64,000 nucleotides of DNA from Halodesulfurarchaeum formicicum. Its GTDB lineage: Archaea; Halobacteriota; Halobacteria; Halobacteriales; Halobacteriaceae. This document shows positions 24,567-33,715 of this stretch, one piece after another. A program made the translations under genes and the position numbers. The first letter of the stretch is position 1. The number at the start of each line of letters is the position of its first letter. The notes beneath the pieces are model-generated. The model saw only the letters and a list, made by a program, of their open reading frames with translations, was not told where the DNA came from and searched no databases. The stretch is taken from assembly GCF_001886955.1 (NCBI RefSeq), contig NZ_CP016804.1:310001-374000 (forward strand), written 5' to 3'.

Positions 24567-26393
24567 GTGACACGGTCCGATTCAACGCCACCCGCCGATC
24601 CCGACGCGGCCATCGAGGCGTTTCGCGACGCCATCGAAGCCGCCGAGCGACCCGTCGTCACCGCGACGGACGTGGCGACGGCCCTGGGATACACCCAGGC
24701 CGCGGCGGCCGACCTGCTCGATGAACTGGTCGAGGCGGGACAGGTATCGAGCGTGGCAGTCGACGGCGATCCGGTGGTGTTCTACGCCGAGCAGTGGGCG
24801 GACACGACCACCCGCGAGCGGGTCGTGCCGTTTCCCGACCGCCACGAGATCGTCGTCGACCAGCCCGCCCAGTTCACCCGCGCACAGCTCTCGCAGTTCG
24901 CCAGACTCGCTGACACGAACGGCCAGGCGGGCTACCGCTACGAGATCCGCCAGGCGGACGTCTGGGCGGCCCCACACGATTCCTTCGAGTCCTTGCGCGG
25001 AACCGTGAGAGACGTGCTGGGCGGGCCCGAACCAACCCTCGAAGACTGGATCGAGTCCCAGTGGCAGCGGGCCCGCCAGTTCACGCTTCGGACCCACGAG
25101 GACGGCTACACGATACTCGAAGCCCAGAGCGACTCGCTGATGGGCAACGTCGCTCGCGAGGAACTGGGCGACACACAGCTTCACGGCCCGATCGACGACG
25201 CCACGAGCTGGGTGGTCGAGGGCGCCGAAGCCGAGATCAAGCGCATTCTCTACGAGGCGGGCTATCCCGTACGCGACGAGCGGGAACTCGACACCGGCGA
25301 CCGGCTGGAGTGCTCGCTCTCCCTCGAACTCCGGGACTACCAGCAGGACTGGCGGGACCGCTTCCTGGAGGCCGGGGCCGGGGTGCTCGTCGGGCCGGCC
25401 GGGAGCGGCAAGACCGTGGCGGCGATGGGCATCCTCGCGGAACTGGAAGCCGAGACGCTGATTCTCGTCCCGACCCGGGAACTGGCCGGCCAGTGGCACG
25501 AGGAACTCCGCCGGCACACCGACCTCGACCCCGCGGATATCGGGGAGTATCACGGCGGCGAGCAATCGATCCGTCCGGTGACGATCGCGACCTACCAGAT
25601 CGCGAGTATGGACCGGCATCGTGGCCTCTTCGACAGCCGGCGCTGGGGCCTGATCGTCTACGACGAGGCCCACCGGGTTCCCTCGCCGGTCCATCGACTG
25701 ACCGCCGACCTCCAGAGTCGCCATCGGCTGGGACTGACGGCCTCGCCCCTGCGGGAGGACGACCGCGAGCGGGACATCTACACGCTGATCGGCCCGCCGA
25801 TCGGGACCGACTGGGACACCCTTTTCGACGCCGGCTACGTCGAACAGCCCAGCGTGGAGATCCGGTATGTCCCCTTCGAGGACGCGGCCAAGGACGAGCA
25901 TGCTGCAGCCAGCACCCACCAGAAACGGATGCTGGCCGCGACCAACCCGGCGAAAATCGAGGCGGTCCGGGACACGCTGGCCGAACGACCCGACGCGAAG
26001 GCGCTTGTCTTCGTGGAGTACCTCGATCAGGGCGACCGGCTCGCAAACGCCCTCGACGTGCCGTTCGTGAGTGGGGAGACCCCGCATGCCGAACGGGCCC
26101 GGCTGTTCCAGTCGTTCCGCCGGGGCGACCTCGACACCCTCGTCGTCTCGCGGGTGGCCGACGAGGGGATCGACCTGCCAGACGCCGAACTCGCGGTCAT
26201 CGCCTCCGGTCTCGGCGGGTCCAGACGCCAGGGTACCCAGCGGGCCGGTCGAATCATGCGCCCCTCGGGTAACGCCTCCGTCGTGGTCCTCGCCACCGAG
26301 GGCTCACGGGAGTCGGATTTCGCCGTCCAGCAGATGCATCATCTCTCGAGCAAGGGGGTGCCCGTCACCGAGCGCACGCTCGGTTCGGACTAG
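24567..26393 (+). CDS. rad25: XPB/Rad25-type DNA helicase
   Basis: The 608-residue superfamily 2 helicase begins at a GTG, with a TATA-like TTAACT about 27 bases upstream, so the mRNA may be leaderless. Residues 1-75 form an extra winged-helix-like domain (VATALGYTQAAAADLLDELV). The helicase core follows: motif I GPAGSGKTVAA near 276, DEAH near 367, motif III TASPLRED with the XPB-type RED motif near 392, and motif VI QRAGRIMRP near 561. Archaeal XPB acts in DNA repair and perhaps transcription-linked unwinding. The gene overlaps the stop of the convergent reductase gene by 4 bases. Confidence 0.9.
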   Translation: MTRSDSTPPADPDAAIEAFRDAIEAAERPVVTATDVATALGYTQAAAADLLDELVEAGQVSSVAVDGDPVVFYAEQWADTTTRERVVPFPDRHEIVVDQPAQFTRAQLSQFARLADTNGQAGYRYEIRQADVWAAPHDSFESLRGTVRDVLGGPEPTLEDWIESQWQRARQFTLRTHEDGYTILEAQSDSLMGNVAREELGDTQLHGPIDDATSWVVEGAEAEIKRILYEAGYPVRDERELDTGDRLECSLSLELRDYQQDWRDRFLEAGAGVLVGPAGSGKTVAAMGILAELEAETLILVPTRELAGQWHEELRRHTDLDPADIGEYHGGEQSIRPVTIATYQIASMDRHRGLFDSRRWGLIVYDEAHRVPSPVHRLTADLQSRHRLGLTASPLREDDRERDIYTLIGPPIGTDWDTLFDAGYVEQPSVEIRYVPFEDAAKDEHAAASTHQKRMLAATNPAKIEAVRDTLAERPDAKALVFVEYLDQGDRLANALDVPFVSGETPHAERARLFQSFRRGDLDTLVVSRVADEGIDLPDAELAVIASGLGGSRRQGTQRAGRIMRPSGNASVVVLATEGSRESDFAVQQMHHLSSKGVPVTERTLGSD

Positions 26394-27400
26394 AGTCCTG
26401 CGTAGGGCCCCGGTTTTGCCTCCGTGAGCCGAGCGACCTGCTCGTCACTCAGTTCGATCGTCGCCGCGCCCAGGTTCTCTTCGAGTTGGGCCACGGTTCG
26501 GGCCCCCACGATCGGTGCGGTCACGCCGTCCCGGTGCATGAGCCAGGCCAGGGCCGTCTGGGCCGGGGTCGCCCCGACGGCCTCGGCGACGGCATCGAGT
26601 TCCTCGTGCAGGTCGAAGTTCGCTTCGGTGAGGTAGTTCTCACGGAAGCGGTCAGACTCGGCGGCCCGGGACTCGCCGGTCAGGCCATCCTCACGGCTGT
26701 ACTTCCCGGTGAGAAAGCCCTGGCCGAGCGGGCTCCAGGGACAGACCGCCAGGTCCTCCCGGCGGGCCATCTCCAGGTAGTCGCCCTCGATCTCTCGATC
26801 GGCCAGGTTGTACCGGGGCTGCAGGACGGTGAAGGGCTCCCAGCCCTCCCGACGGGCGATCTGGTTCGCTTTAACGACCTTCCAGGCGTTCGGCCGAAGC
26901 GTCGAAGCTCCCAGATAGTGGACTTTCCCGGCCTCGACGAGCCCGTTCAGCGTCCTCATCAGCTCCCGGGCACCCGTGGCGTCGTCCCAGCGGTGGATGT
27001 AGAGCACATCGACGTACTCGGTGCCCAGTCGGTCCAGCAGTGTGTCGATGCGATGGCGAATGTTCTTGCGGTTCGTGCCCCGGCTGTTCGGATCCCCGTC
27101 GCGGGTCTGCCAGTAGATCTTCGAGGCGATGGTGAACCGCTCGCGGTCCCGATCTTCGAGCCAGTCGCCGATCCACGTCTCGGCCTGGCCGCCCCCGTAG
27201 ATGTCGGCCGTGTCGATGTAGCGGCCGCCGGCCTGTTCGTAGGCCGACAGCAGTTCTGTGCCCCGTTGTTCGTCGATCTCGACGTTCCCCTCCTGGGTCT
27301 CCCGGCCGAACCGCCAGGTTCCAAACTGCAGTTCGCTGGTCTGGATGCCGGTCGCACCGAGTTCGACGAAGTCGAGGTCGATCGACGCCAGATCCGTCAT
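26390..27400 (-). CDS. aldo/keto reductase
   Basis: A 336-residue NADPH-dependent aldo/keto reductase with a TIM barrel. The catalytic tetrad is visible as Asp and Tyr in YIDTADIYGGGQAE, Lys in TIASKIYWQ and His in LYIHRWDD. The NADP-binding end IVGARTVAQLEENLGA is near residue 305. The start at 27400 removes a poorly conserved N-terminal stretch beginning at 27427. The substrate is unknown. Confidence 0.9.
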   Translation of the reverse strand: MTDLASIDLDFVELGATGIQTSELQFGTWRFGRETQEGNVEIDEQRGTELLSAYEQAGGRYIDTADIYGGGQAETWIGDWLEDRDRERFTIASKIYWQTRDGDPNSRGTNRKNIRHRIDTLLDRLGTEYVDVLYIHRWDDATGARELMRTLNGLVEAGKVHYLGASTLRPNAWKVVKANQIARREGWEPFTVLQPRYNLADREIEGDYLEMARREDLAVCPWSPLGQGFLTGKYSREDGLTGESRAAESDRFRENYLTEANFDLHEELDAVAEAVGATPAQTALAWLMHRDGVTAPIVGARTVAQLEENLGAATIELSDEQVARLTEAKPGPYAGL

Positions 27401-27434
27401 GGACACGCAATTGGTGGCAGTCGCCAAAAAAGGT

Positions 27435-27980
27435 TCAACTGTTCCGGAGCGCGGCCAGCCCGACGAACACGCCAGCCCCGAGGACGTTCACCACGAGGTC
27501 GAGGACGGTGTCCGAAAGGTAGAACTGCCAGGACCAGGTGTGCCAGAAGCCCTTGAAGACGAACTCGTAAATCTCGAAGCCGGCCCCGATGGCCAGGACG
27601 GCCGGCAGGATCCACCACTGTGACTGCCGGCTTTCCTGCTGCCTGAAGGTGAGCGAGAGGATGGCGGCGACCCCGGCCCCGCTCAGCGCGTGGGTAAACA
27701 GATCCCACTGGGCGATCGCATCGTACACGGCAAAGTGCAGGCCGCCGAAGTGAAGCCCGGAGACGACGGCCCCGTAGACCAAAATTCCGACCCAGTAGTA
27801 CCGCTCTCGGCCGCCCGCTTGCAATCCTCCCAGCAGTCGGTTGAGAAAGACCTGGGGCCACCGGTGGGGAGCTTCCGGGGCCCCGCGGGCTGTGAGGGTC
27901 CACCGGGTGGCGAGGGCAGCGATCACCACCGAGAGGACGAGGACGATGGCGTGGAGGGGGACCTGTGGGCGGGCGGTCAT
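27435..27980 (-). CDS. DUF2238/YjdF-like membrane protein
   Basis: The 181-residue protein has about five helices and the family features HALSGAGVAAIL near residue 100 and FEIYEFVFKGFW followed by SDTVLDLVVNVLGAGVF (about 137-173). The family function is unknown. Starting at 27980 avoids overlap with the upstream gene; a longer start at 27998 is possible. It follows the YdjM-like gene on the same strand by 46 bases. Confidence 0.8.
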   Translation of the reverse strand: MTARPQVPLHAIVLVLSVVIAALATRWTLTARGAPEAPHRWPQVFLNRLLGGLQAGGRERYYWVGILVYGAVVSGLHFGGLHFAVYDAIAQWDLFTHALSGAGVAAILSLTFRQQESRQSQWWILPAVLAIGAGFEIYEFVFKGFWHTWSWQFYLSDTVLDLVVNVLGAGVFVGLAALRNS

Positions 27981-28026
27981 GTTTGCAGGTTGCCCCATCG
28001 ACTCATGTGTTTTGTGTCGGTCAAAT

Positions 28027-28998
28027 TCAGGCCAGCCCCGGAGCCAGCAGGAGTAGCCCATAGGCGAGCAGGCCCAGGGTGAGCGTGGCGGTCCCGGTGG
28101 CGATCGAGCGGTAGATTCGTTCCTCAGCCGGTCGCTCGCTGTCCCGCAGTGGGGCGAGCCCCAGTAGCGCAAACGGCACGAGGGGGAACCCCAGCCAGTG
28201 GGCCGCGGCCATCGTCGGGGTCGGAAGCAGTGTCATAAAGAGCGGAAACGTCAGGCCGGCGAGTGCCAGCCGGTCGATCGCACGCACGATATTCAGGTCC
28301 CGCACACGGGTAACCGCGAACAGCCCGATCCAGACCGCCCCGAGTTCGACCAGTGCGATCCTGAGCAGGTTCAGCGTGGGATCGGCGGCCAGCCTGATCG
28401 GGGCGGTCATGAACGGCCCCAGCGGGTAGCAGGCCTGGGGCGGACTCGCCATGAACACGTCACCGAAGGGATGACTGAGAAGCCCGAGCAGGGAAGCGCC
28501 GAGGACGGGTCGCCATCCAAGGATCGTCCGCGAGCCGACCACCCCGCCCACGACGATGGCCCCGAGGAGCATGAGGCTGTAGCCCAGCCAGCCCGTCCTC
28601 GGGACGGCCGGGCCCAGGAAAGCAAGCACCGCCACCACCGTCCCGACCCCGACCGCGATCGCTCCGGCTAACTCCCCGCGTCGGCCCTGCCTCGCTGCGC
28701 GCTGGCCGACCGCACTCGCGGCGAGCACCACGGCGGCACTGCCACCCGCGATCAGTGTGTGGGTAACTCCCCGATGGATCCCCTCCGAGGCGACCCAGAA
28801 CTGCTCCCAGCCGGCGACGCTCAGTTCCGCGAGGGCCCCCGCTGCGCCCACGACGGCGACGAGAACGTCGAGGTCGGGGAGCGCGGCGCTCACGCCGGCC
28901 ACGAGCCCGACTGCCAGTGCCGAATCGGCCCGTAACCCGGCCGCCCGGGCGAGGGCGATTCCGGCGGCAAGTGCCAAAAACTCGTGGCCCACGAACAT
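28027..28998 (-). CDS. YdjM-like membrane-bound metal-dependent hydrolase
   Basis: The 323-residue protein has about eight helices. It belongs to the YdjM/DUF457 family by its start GHEFLALAAGIALARAA, the acidic AALPDLDVLV loop near residue 40, HRGVTHTLI near 74 and LLSHPFGDVF near 176. These His/Asp residues are thought to bind a metal. The family is linked to stress and lipid metabolism, without firm activity. A second member lies at 38696. Confidence 0.82.
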   Translation of the reverse strand: MFVGHEFLALAAGIALARAAGLRADSALAVGLVAGVSAALPDLDVLVAVVGAAGALAELSVAGWEQFWVASEGIHRGVTHTLIAGGSAAVVLAASAVGQRAARQGRRGELAGAIAVGVGTVVAVLAFLGPAVPRTGWLGYSLMLLGAIVVGGVVGSRTILGWRPVLGASLLGLLSHPFGDVFMASPPQACYPLGPFMTAPIRLAADPTLNLLRIALVELGAVWIGLFAVTRVRDLNIVRAIDRLALAGLTFPLFMTLLPTPTMAAAHWLGFPLVPFALLGLAPLRDSERPAEERIYRSIATGTATLTLGLLAYGLLLLAPGLA

Positions 28999-29049
28999 CG
29001 AGTCCCTCTTCGTGACGGAGTGTCCTGGGTGTTGTGGCCGCCGCTCGTG

Positions 29050-29562
29050 TCAGTCCGAGTGGCTCCGCTTGAGAATACCCCGTGTCGCCAGGCTTGCCCC
29101 GGTCTCGAGGAACGAGGCGAGGGAGAACTGTTCCGGAATGACCCCGAGTTGCTGAAGTTGTCCGAGGGCGTCCCAGGCCGCCCAGGCCTCGGCGATCTTG
29201 CCGTCCTCGTATCTGTGCACCCAGATCCCTCGCGTGTTCCCCGGTTCATCGGTCGCCGGGATACCCATGTACTCCCCGTCGTGCGTTCCGGTGGCGGTGA
29301 ACCCGGCGGTGACTGTCGACTCCTCGACGTGCATGAACTCGATCGTCATCTCGAAGTCCGAGAATCCCTCGTGGGCGGTCTTGATGAACCGTTCGAGCCC
29401 CGCCAGATCGGTCGGGTCTTGCTCCGGGTCGAACCAGTGTCCGAGGAAGTCCTCGGTGTGCATCTCCGCGATTCGGTCGTACTGTCGACCGTTCCAGACT
29501 TCCTCGACGAATCTGCGCTCTGTCTCTTTGATCGTTTGTTCCGTGGTTTTCTCTGCTGTCAT
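29050..29562 (-). CDS. SnoaL-like/ester cyclase family protein
   Basis: The 170-residue protein has the cone-shaped SnoaL/NTF2 fold, seen in FVEEVWNGRQYDRIAEMHTE, a long central GLERFIKTAHEGFSDFEMTI and the C-terminal DGKIAEAWAAWDALGQLQQL. Members include cyclases and small hydrolases, but most archaeal ones have no known substrate. The start is the last ATG before the domain. Upstream at 29617-29626 an AT-rich TATA-like element on this strand may drive it. Confidence 0.85.
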   Translation of the reverse strand: MTAEKTTEQTIKETERRFVEEVWNGRQYDRIAEMHTEDFLGHWFDPEQDPTDLAGLERFIKTAHEGFSDFEMTIEFMHVEESTVTAGFTATGTHDGEYMGIPATDEPGNTRGIWVHRYEDGKIAEAWAAWDALGQLQQLGVIPEQFSLASFLETGASLATRGILKRSHSD

Positions 29563-29682
29563 GGTCCTCTCCCCTGCGATGCCAACCGGGCACCGACGCG
29601 TCCTAAAATGTTGGCAAAATATAAGGTAGTGCTGGCAATTCTCCGCCAGTGAGAACCAATCTCGGATCGGCCGCCCCACCCG

Positions 29683-29690
29683 TTTAATGT
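29683..29690 (+). promoter_or_regulatory. TATA box of the KhtT-like gene
   Basis: TTTAATGT is centred about 27 bases before the ATG at 29713. Transcription would therefore begin at the start codon itself, a leaderless mRNA as is common in haloarchaea. Confidence 0.55.
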
Positions 29691-29712
29691 TTCGGGCCGA
29701 CAACCCCACGCC

Positions 29713-30210
29713 ATGACCGTCTACGAGACCGATTTGCCCGGCGTCGGTCGGAAGTTCGAGATCGATGTCGACAACGGGGCTCAGTTGGTCATCGTGATCC
29801 ACAACACGGGCAAGCGGGAGGTCTACCGCAAGCCGAACCCGGAGGCCGATGCGGAGAAGGTCTTCGAGGCCTCGAACCAACTGTCCCAGACCATCGGCTC
29901 GATCCTGGAGGGGGCGAAGTTCCAGCCGGTGGAGGTGGACCACGAGGGGACGATGCTCCCGGGGGACACCGTCCTCGAGTGGTACACCGTCACCCCTGAC
30001 TCGGAACTCGCCGGCTGCTCGTTGGGCGAGTCGGCCATTCGGGAGGGCAGTGACGTCCTCGTGGTCGCTATCCAGCGTGGCGAGGAGATCATTACCTCGC
30101 CAGGGCCGGATACCACCGTCGAGCCCGGGGACGTCCTCGTCGTGATCGGGACCCAGTCCCAGGTCCTCGACTTCGAGACGCTGGTCGCCGACGAGGTCAC
30201 TGAGGAGTGA
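29713..30210 (+). CDS. KhtT-like regulatory subunit with a TrkA_C domain
   Basis: The 165-residue protein consists of an N-terminal domain with LPGVGRKFEIDVDNGAQ and a C-terminal RCK_C domain (about residues 80-160, with SELAGCSLGESAIREGSDV). This layout matches KhtT, the partner of the KhtU K+/H+ antiporter in bacteria. The antiporter gene follows on the same strand, supporting a two-part ion exporter. Nothing in the sequence settles whether K+ or Na+ is exported. Confidence 0.88.
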   Translation: MTVYETDLPGVGRKFEIDVDNGAQLVIVIHNTGKREVYRKPNPEADAEKVFEASNQLSQTIGSILEGAKFQPVEVDHEGTMLPGDTVLEWYTVTPDSELAGCSLGESAIREGSDVLVVAIQRGEEIITSPGPDTTVEPGDVLVVIGTQSQVLDFETLVADEVTEE

Positions 30211-30246
30211 TGGCCCTGGACTGGATCGACCCGGAGGTGTGGGCCC

Positions 30247-31446
30247 GTGGCGGGTGAGACGGCCCTGCTGGAGCTTGGCTTGCTGTTCGCAGCCGTCGGG
30301 CTCGTCGGGGCGCTTGCGGCCCGGATCGACCAGTCGGTCATCCCGTTTTACATCCTCGCCGGGATGGTGCTCAACCCCTTCGTCGCGGGCCGAGTCGCCC
30401 CGATCTCCCTGGAGACCACGCCATTCGTCGAACTCGGCGCGGAAGTGGGGATCGTGCTCCTCCTGCTTTTCCTGGGCCTGGAGTTCAATCTCGATCGACT
30501 GCTGGCCGATCGGGCCCGAATAAGTGCGGCCGGCGCGATCGACTTCGCGATCAATTTCGGCGTGGGACTGTTGCTGGGGTATGTCCTCTTTCGGGCCGTC
30601 CTGCCGGCGTTCCTGATCGCCGGTGCGGTCTACATCTCCTCCTCGGCGATCATCTCGAAGTCGCTGATCGACCTCGGGTGGATCGCCAACGACGAGGCCA
30701 GCCCGATACTGGGCACCCTGGTCGCCGAGGACCTCCTGATCGCACTCTATCTCGTGGTGGCATCCGCGATGCTGGCCGGTGGGAGTGATCTCGCGGGGAC
30801 TGTCCAGTCGATGGGGGTCGCCGTGGGCTTCATGCTGGGCTTGCTGGTCGTCGTCCACTACGGAACGCCGGTGTTCGAGGCGCTGCTCGAAACGAATTCC
30901 AGGGAGTTTCTCGTTCTTCGGGCGCTTGGACTCGTGGTGCCCATCGCCGGACTCGGGCTCCTACTGGGCGTGAGCGAGGCCGTCGCAGCCTTCTTCGTCG
31001 GAATGGCCGTCTCGGCGACCGGGCACGTCTCGCGGCTGGAGACGCTGCTCGAGCCGGTTCGGGACGTTTTCGCCGCGATATTCTTCTTCTGGATCGGCCT
31101 GGTGACCGACCCGCTCCTGCTGGGAGAGGTCCTCGGCCTGATCGTCCTGGCCGTTTTCCTGACCACCCCGACGAAACTCGCCAGTGGCTACCTGGCGGGC
31201 CGGATCTACGGGTTGAACGTCCGTCGCTCGACTCGGGTTGCCCTGGGCATGACGACCCGGGGCGAGTTCACGCTCATCATCGCCGCGCTCGCGCTCTCGG
31301 GGGCGGGCGGGGTGCTGTCGACCGGTCTCGCGGAGACGATTTATGCCTTCGCGGTGGGCTACGTGCTCGTGATGAGCGTGCTGGGGACCACACTGATGCA
31401 GTATGCCACCCCGATCGAGAACGCGGTCAGTCGGCGGTTTGCCTGA
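30247..31446 (+). CDS. CPA2-family cation/proton antiporter (KhtU-like)
   Basis: The 399-residue membrane protein has about twelve helices in the Na+/H+ exchanger fold of the KefB/KhtU group. Typical segments are ILAGMVLNPF near residue 38, the long VYISSSAIISKSLIDLG helix near 135 and LGMTTRGEFTLIIAALALS near 335. It lacks the C-terminal RCK domain of KefB/KefC; the KhtT-like protein upstream supplies it. The start is a GTG. A short ATG frame just before it (MALDWIDPEVWARGG) is probably spurious. Confidence 0.9.
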   Translation: MAGETALLELGLLFAAVGLVGALAARIDQSVIPFYILAGMVLNPFVAGRVAPISLETTPFVELGAEVGIVLLLLFLGLEFNLDRLLADRARISAAGAIDFAINFGVGLLLGYVLFRAVLPAFLIAGAVYISSSAIISKSLIDLGWIANDEASPILGTLVAEDLLIALYLVVASAMLAGGSDLAGTVQSMGVAVGFMLGLLVVVHYGTPVFEALLETNSREFLVLRALGLVVPIAGLGLLLGVSEAVAAFFVGMAVSATGHVSRLETLLEPVRDVFAAIFFFWIGLVTDPLLLGEVLGLIVLAVFLTTPTKLASGYLAGRIYGLNVRRSTRVALGMTTRGEFTLIIAALALSGAGGVLSTGLAETIYAFAVGYVLVMSVLGTTLMQYATPIENAVSRRFA

Positions 31447-31491
31447 AACGGCCGCCCAGATTTTTGACGGCGACGATCCAACGCACAGTCA

Positions 31492-32826
31492 GTGACCGAG
31501 CCGTCCCCAGCGAACGCCGAACCGTCAGCGGCCCCGGGGACCGAAGGGTGGGTTCTCGCCTGGGCGCTCGGAGCCGCGGCGTTCGGCGGGGCGTCGCTTC
31601 TGGTTCCGCTCTACATCGTCCAGCTCGGGGCCGGCCCGGCGGAACTGGGAATCCTGGCCGCGATGGCGGCCTTTGCCGGTGTTCCCGGGGCTATCCTGTT
31701 CGGCCGACTGGCGAGTCACGTCGGCCACCGTCGCTCGCTGGTGCTGGTGACACTGGGGACCGTCACCGTCGTGCTCGTGATCCTCCCGTTTCTCCAGTCC
31801 ATTCCCGCGGTGATCGCGGCGAACACGGTGCTCTGGCTGGTGGTGGCTGCGGTCGGACCGGTCGTGACGATGTTGGTGGTCGCCGACCAACCGGAGTCGG
31901 CCTGGAGCCGACAGATCGGCCGGGTGAACAAGTTCCAGGGGTATGGCTGGGCCGCGGGGCTCGTCCTGGGGACGGTCGTCCCGCTTGTCACGACACGGGT
32001 GTTCGAGCCGCAGGCGATCTCTCGCCTGCTCTTCTTTCTTCTCGCGGGCCTTGCCGCGGCGAGTACGATCGGCGCTGCGCGGACCCTTCCACGACCGGCG
32101 GGCGGTCCGCAAAGCGAGCGGGAGATCCGCCGAATCGCTCGTCTTGTGGAACGCTCCGGGCGTGGGGTTCGGGAGGCGACCTTCGCCATGTCGCCCAACC
32201 GCATCTACTGGTCGACGCGGGCGATCAGTCCCGGGCGCCTTCGCTCCAGACTGGATTCGGTTCTCGGGACCTATCTCCTCGCCGCCGCCCTCTTCTTCAC
32301 GGGCTTTGCGATGTTCTGGGCCCCACTGCCACACTTGTTGACCGCGGCTGGCCTCGACGCCGGGCGGGTCTTCGCGCTGTACCTGGTCTCCAGTCTCGGC
32401 TCGGCTGTGCTCTACGAGGGAGTGGGTACACTCGCGGACCGCCTGGACGTTCGGCTCCTCCAGTCCGGCGCGCTGCTCGTTCGGGGCCTGCTCTTCCCGC
32501 TGGTCGCGTTGCTCGCTGGGGTCGGGCTTACCAGTCTTGGGACGATTATGCTCGGTGTGTTGCTGACCGCGATCGGACTCACCTGGGCCGTCATTCTGGT
32601 GGTCGGAACCACGATCGTCTCCCGCCTCGCGACCCCGTCCGTTCGCGGGGAGGTGCTGGGGAGTTATACCGCACTGGGGGCGTTTGCCGGCGGGATCGGC
32701 AGCGTCCTTGGCGGCTGGCTCGCCACCTTCGGCTACGTCGTTGCCTTCACCGTCGCCGGTGGACTGGTGGTGGCTGGAGCCGTTCTCGTCGGCTCACTCC
32801 GGGCGCTTTCGGCCCGCTCACCGTAA
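31492..32826 (+). CDS. major facilitator superfamily transporter
   Basis: The 444-residue protein has about twelve helices in two halves joined by a loop near residues 200-245. The MFS signature between helices 2 and 3 is partly seen in GRLASHVGHRRSLVLV. No substrate can be assigned. Translation likely starts at a GTG. A T-rich TATA-like stretch at about 31460-31466 fits a leaderless transcript. The end overlaps the convergent YeeE gene by 9 bases. Confidence 0.86.
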   Translation: MTEPSPANAEPSAAPGTEGWVLAWALGAAAFGGASLLVPLYIVQLGAGPAELGILAAMAAFAGVPGAILFGRLASHVGHRRSLVLVTLGTVTVVLVILPFLQSIPAVIAANTVLWLVVAAVGPVVTMLVVADQPESAWSRQIGRVNKFQGYGWAAGLVLGTVVPLVTTRVFEPQAISRLLFFLLAGLAAASTIGAARTLPRPAGGPQSEREIRRIARLVERSGRGVREATFAMSPNRIYWSTRAISPGRLRSRLDSVLGTYLLAAALFFTGFAMFWAPLPHLLTAAGLDAGRVFALYLVSSLGSAVLYEGVGTLADRLDVRLLQSGALLVRGLLFPLVALLAGVGLTSLGTIMLGVLLTAIGLTWAVILVVGTTIVSRLATPSVRGEVLGSYTALGAFAGGIGSVLGGWLATFGYVVAFTVAGGLVVAGAVLVGSLRALSARSP

Positions 32827-33234
32827 CACGCCCTGGACGTACGCGCCGGCGAACATGCCCGCGATGGCGATTAGGATCGGGTAGTTGCCGATGCCAACAC
32901 TCGCGTAGGCCGCGCCCGGGCAGATACCCGAGAGGCCCCATCCCACCCCGAAGATCACGCCGCCGATGGCGACGTTCCGGTCGAACTCGCGGAGCCGCAA
33001 GCCGTAGGGGCGGCCGGTCAGGGGGGCGGACCGGCCCGACCGACTCGCGATCGCAAACACGACACCGGCGAGGGCTGCACCCCCACCCATGACGAAGAGC
33101 AGGCCCAGGTCCTCGAGCTGGAGGAAATCGAGGACGACCTCCGGCCGGGCCATCTGGCTCACCGCGAGCCCCAGGCCGAAGAGCAGGCCGCCGACGTAGA
33201 CCAGGCCCAGGAAGCCGAGTCCGCGGTCGTTCAT
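32818..33234 (-). CDS. YeeE/YedE family membrane protein, second half
   Basis: The 138-residue protein has four helices and the motif GVGWGLSGICPGAAYASVGIG (about residues 100-120, with a conserved Cys) of the thiosulfate/sulfur-transport DUF395 family. It is one half of a two-gene version; bacterial TsuA/YeeE carries both halves in one chain. The start overlaps the stop of the first half by 4 bases, so the two are translated together. Confidence 0.87.
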   Translation of the reverse strand: MNDRGLGFLGLVYVGGLLFGLGLAVSQMARPEVVLDFLQLEDLGLLFVMGGGAALAGVVFAIASRSGRSAPLTGRPYGLRLREFDRNVAIGGVIFGVGWGLSGICPGAAYASVGIGNYPILIAIAGMFAGAYVQGVLR

Positions 33235-33713
33235 GGGCTCACCCCCAGTGCAGCGACCGCCCCGGCGGTCAGGATCGCAACGGAAAGAAAGAGCAGGACG
33301 TTCACAACCGAGGTCCCGGAGAGCGACCCGATGCCACAGATCCCGTGGCCGGAGGTACACCCTTTCCCGACGCGGGTGCCCACACCCACGAGGAAGCCAC
33401 CGATCGCCAGCCGCCAGAGCTGGACCTCGGTCGTCCAGATACCCTCACCGAGGACGAGTGCGTACAGGGCCGCCCCCGAGACGATTCCGAGGGTGAACAC
33501 GAGCCGCCAGCTTCGGGAGGCAGTGAGCGAGGGTCGCTGGAACCACTCCCGATCCGAGACATACGAGAGGGTAGATTCGAGGACCGTGCTCGCTCCGGGA
33601 GTCAGGCCAGTTCCGAGGTAGATAACGACGACGCCCAGGCCAACGAGCAGGCCGCCGACGGCGTAGTGGATAATTCCGTTTGGAAACAACTCGAGGGGTG
33701 GGCCAAAGACCAT
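33231..33713 (-). CDS. YeeE/YedE family membrane protein, first half
   Basis: The 160-residue protein has four to five helices and the conserved loop GKGCTSGHGICGIGSL (about residues 115-130), whose cysteines are thought to handle sulfane sulfur during transport. It lies 2 bases after the rhodanese/beta-lactamase gene and overlaps the second YeeE half. The three genes look like a sulfur import and oxidation operon. Confidence 0.88.
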   Translation of the reverse strand: MVFGPPLELFPNGIIHYAVGGLLVGLGVVVIYLGTGLTPGASTVLESTLSYVSDREWFQRPSLTASRSWRLVFTLGIVSGAALYALVLGEGIWTTEVQLWRLAIGGFLVGVGTRVGKGCTSGHGICGIGSLSGTSVVNVLLFLSVAILTAGAVAALGVSP

Positions 33714-33715
33714 CC

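Noticed and set aside
24582-26087. Minus-strand 501-residue frame antisense to the XPB gene
   Set aside because: Shadow of clear helicase motifs.
29050-30858. Long minus-strand frame of 602 residues
   Set aside because: Only the last 170 residues (from 29562) form a protein family. The rest is antisense to the KhtT/KhtU genes.
32818-33713. Reading the two YeeE genes as one frameshifted gene
   Set aside because: Each half has its own start, a 4-base overlap and complete helices. Split YeeE pairs are known.
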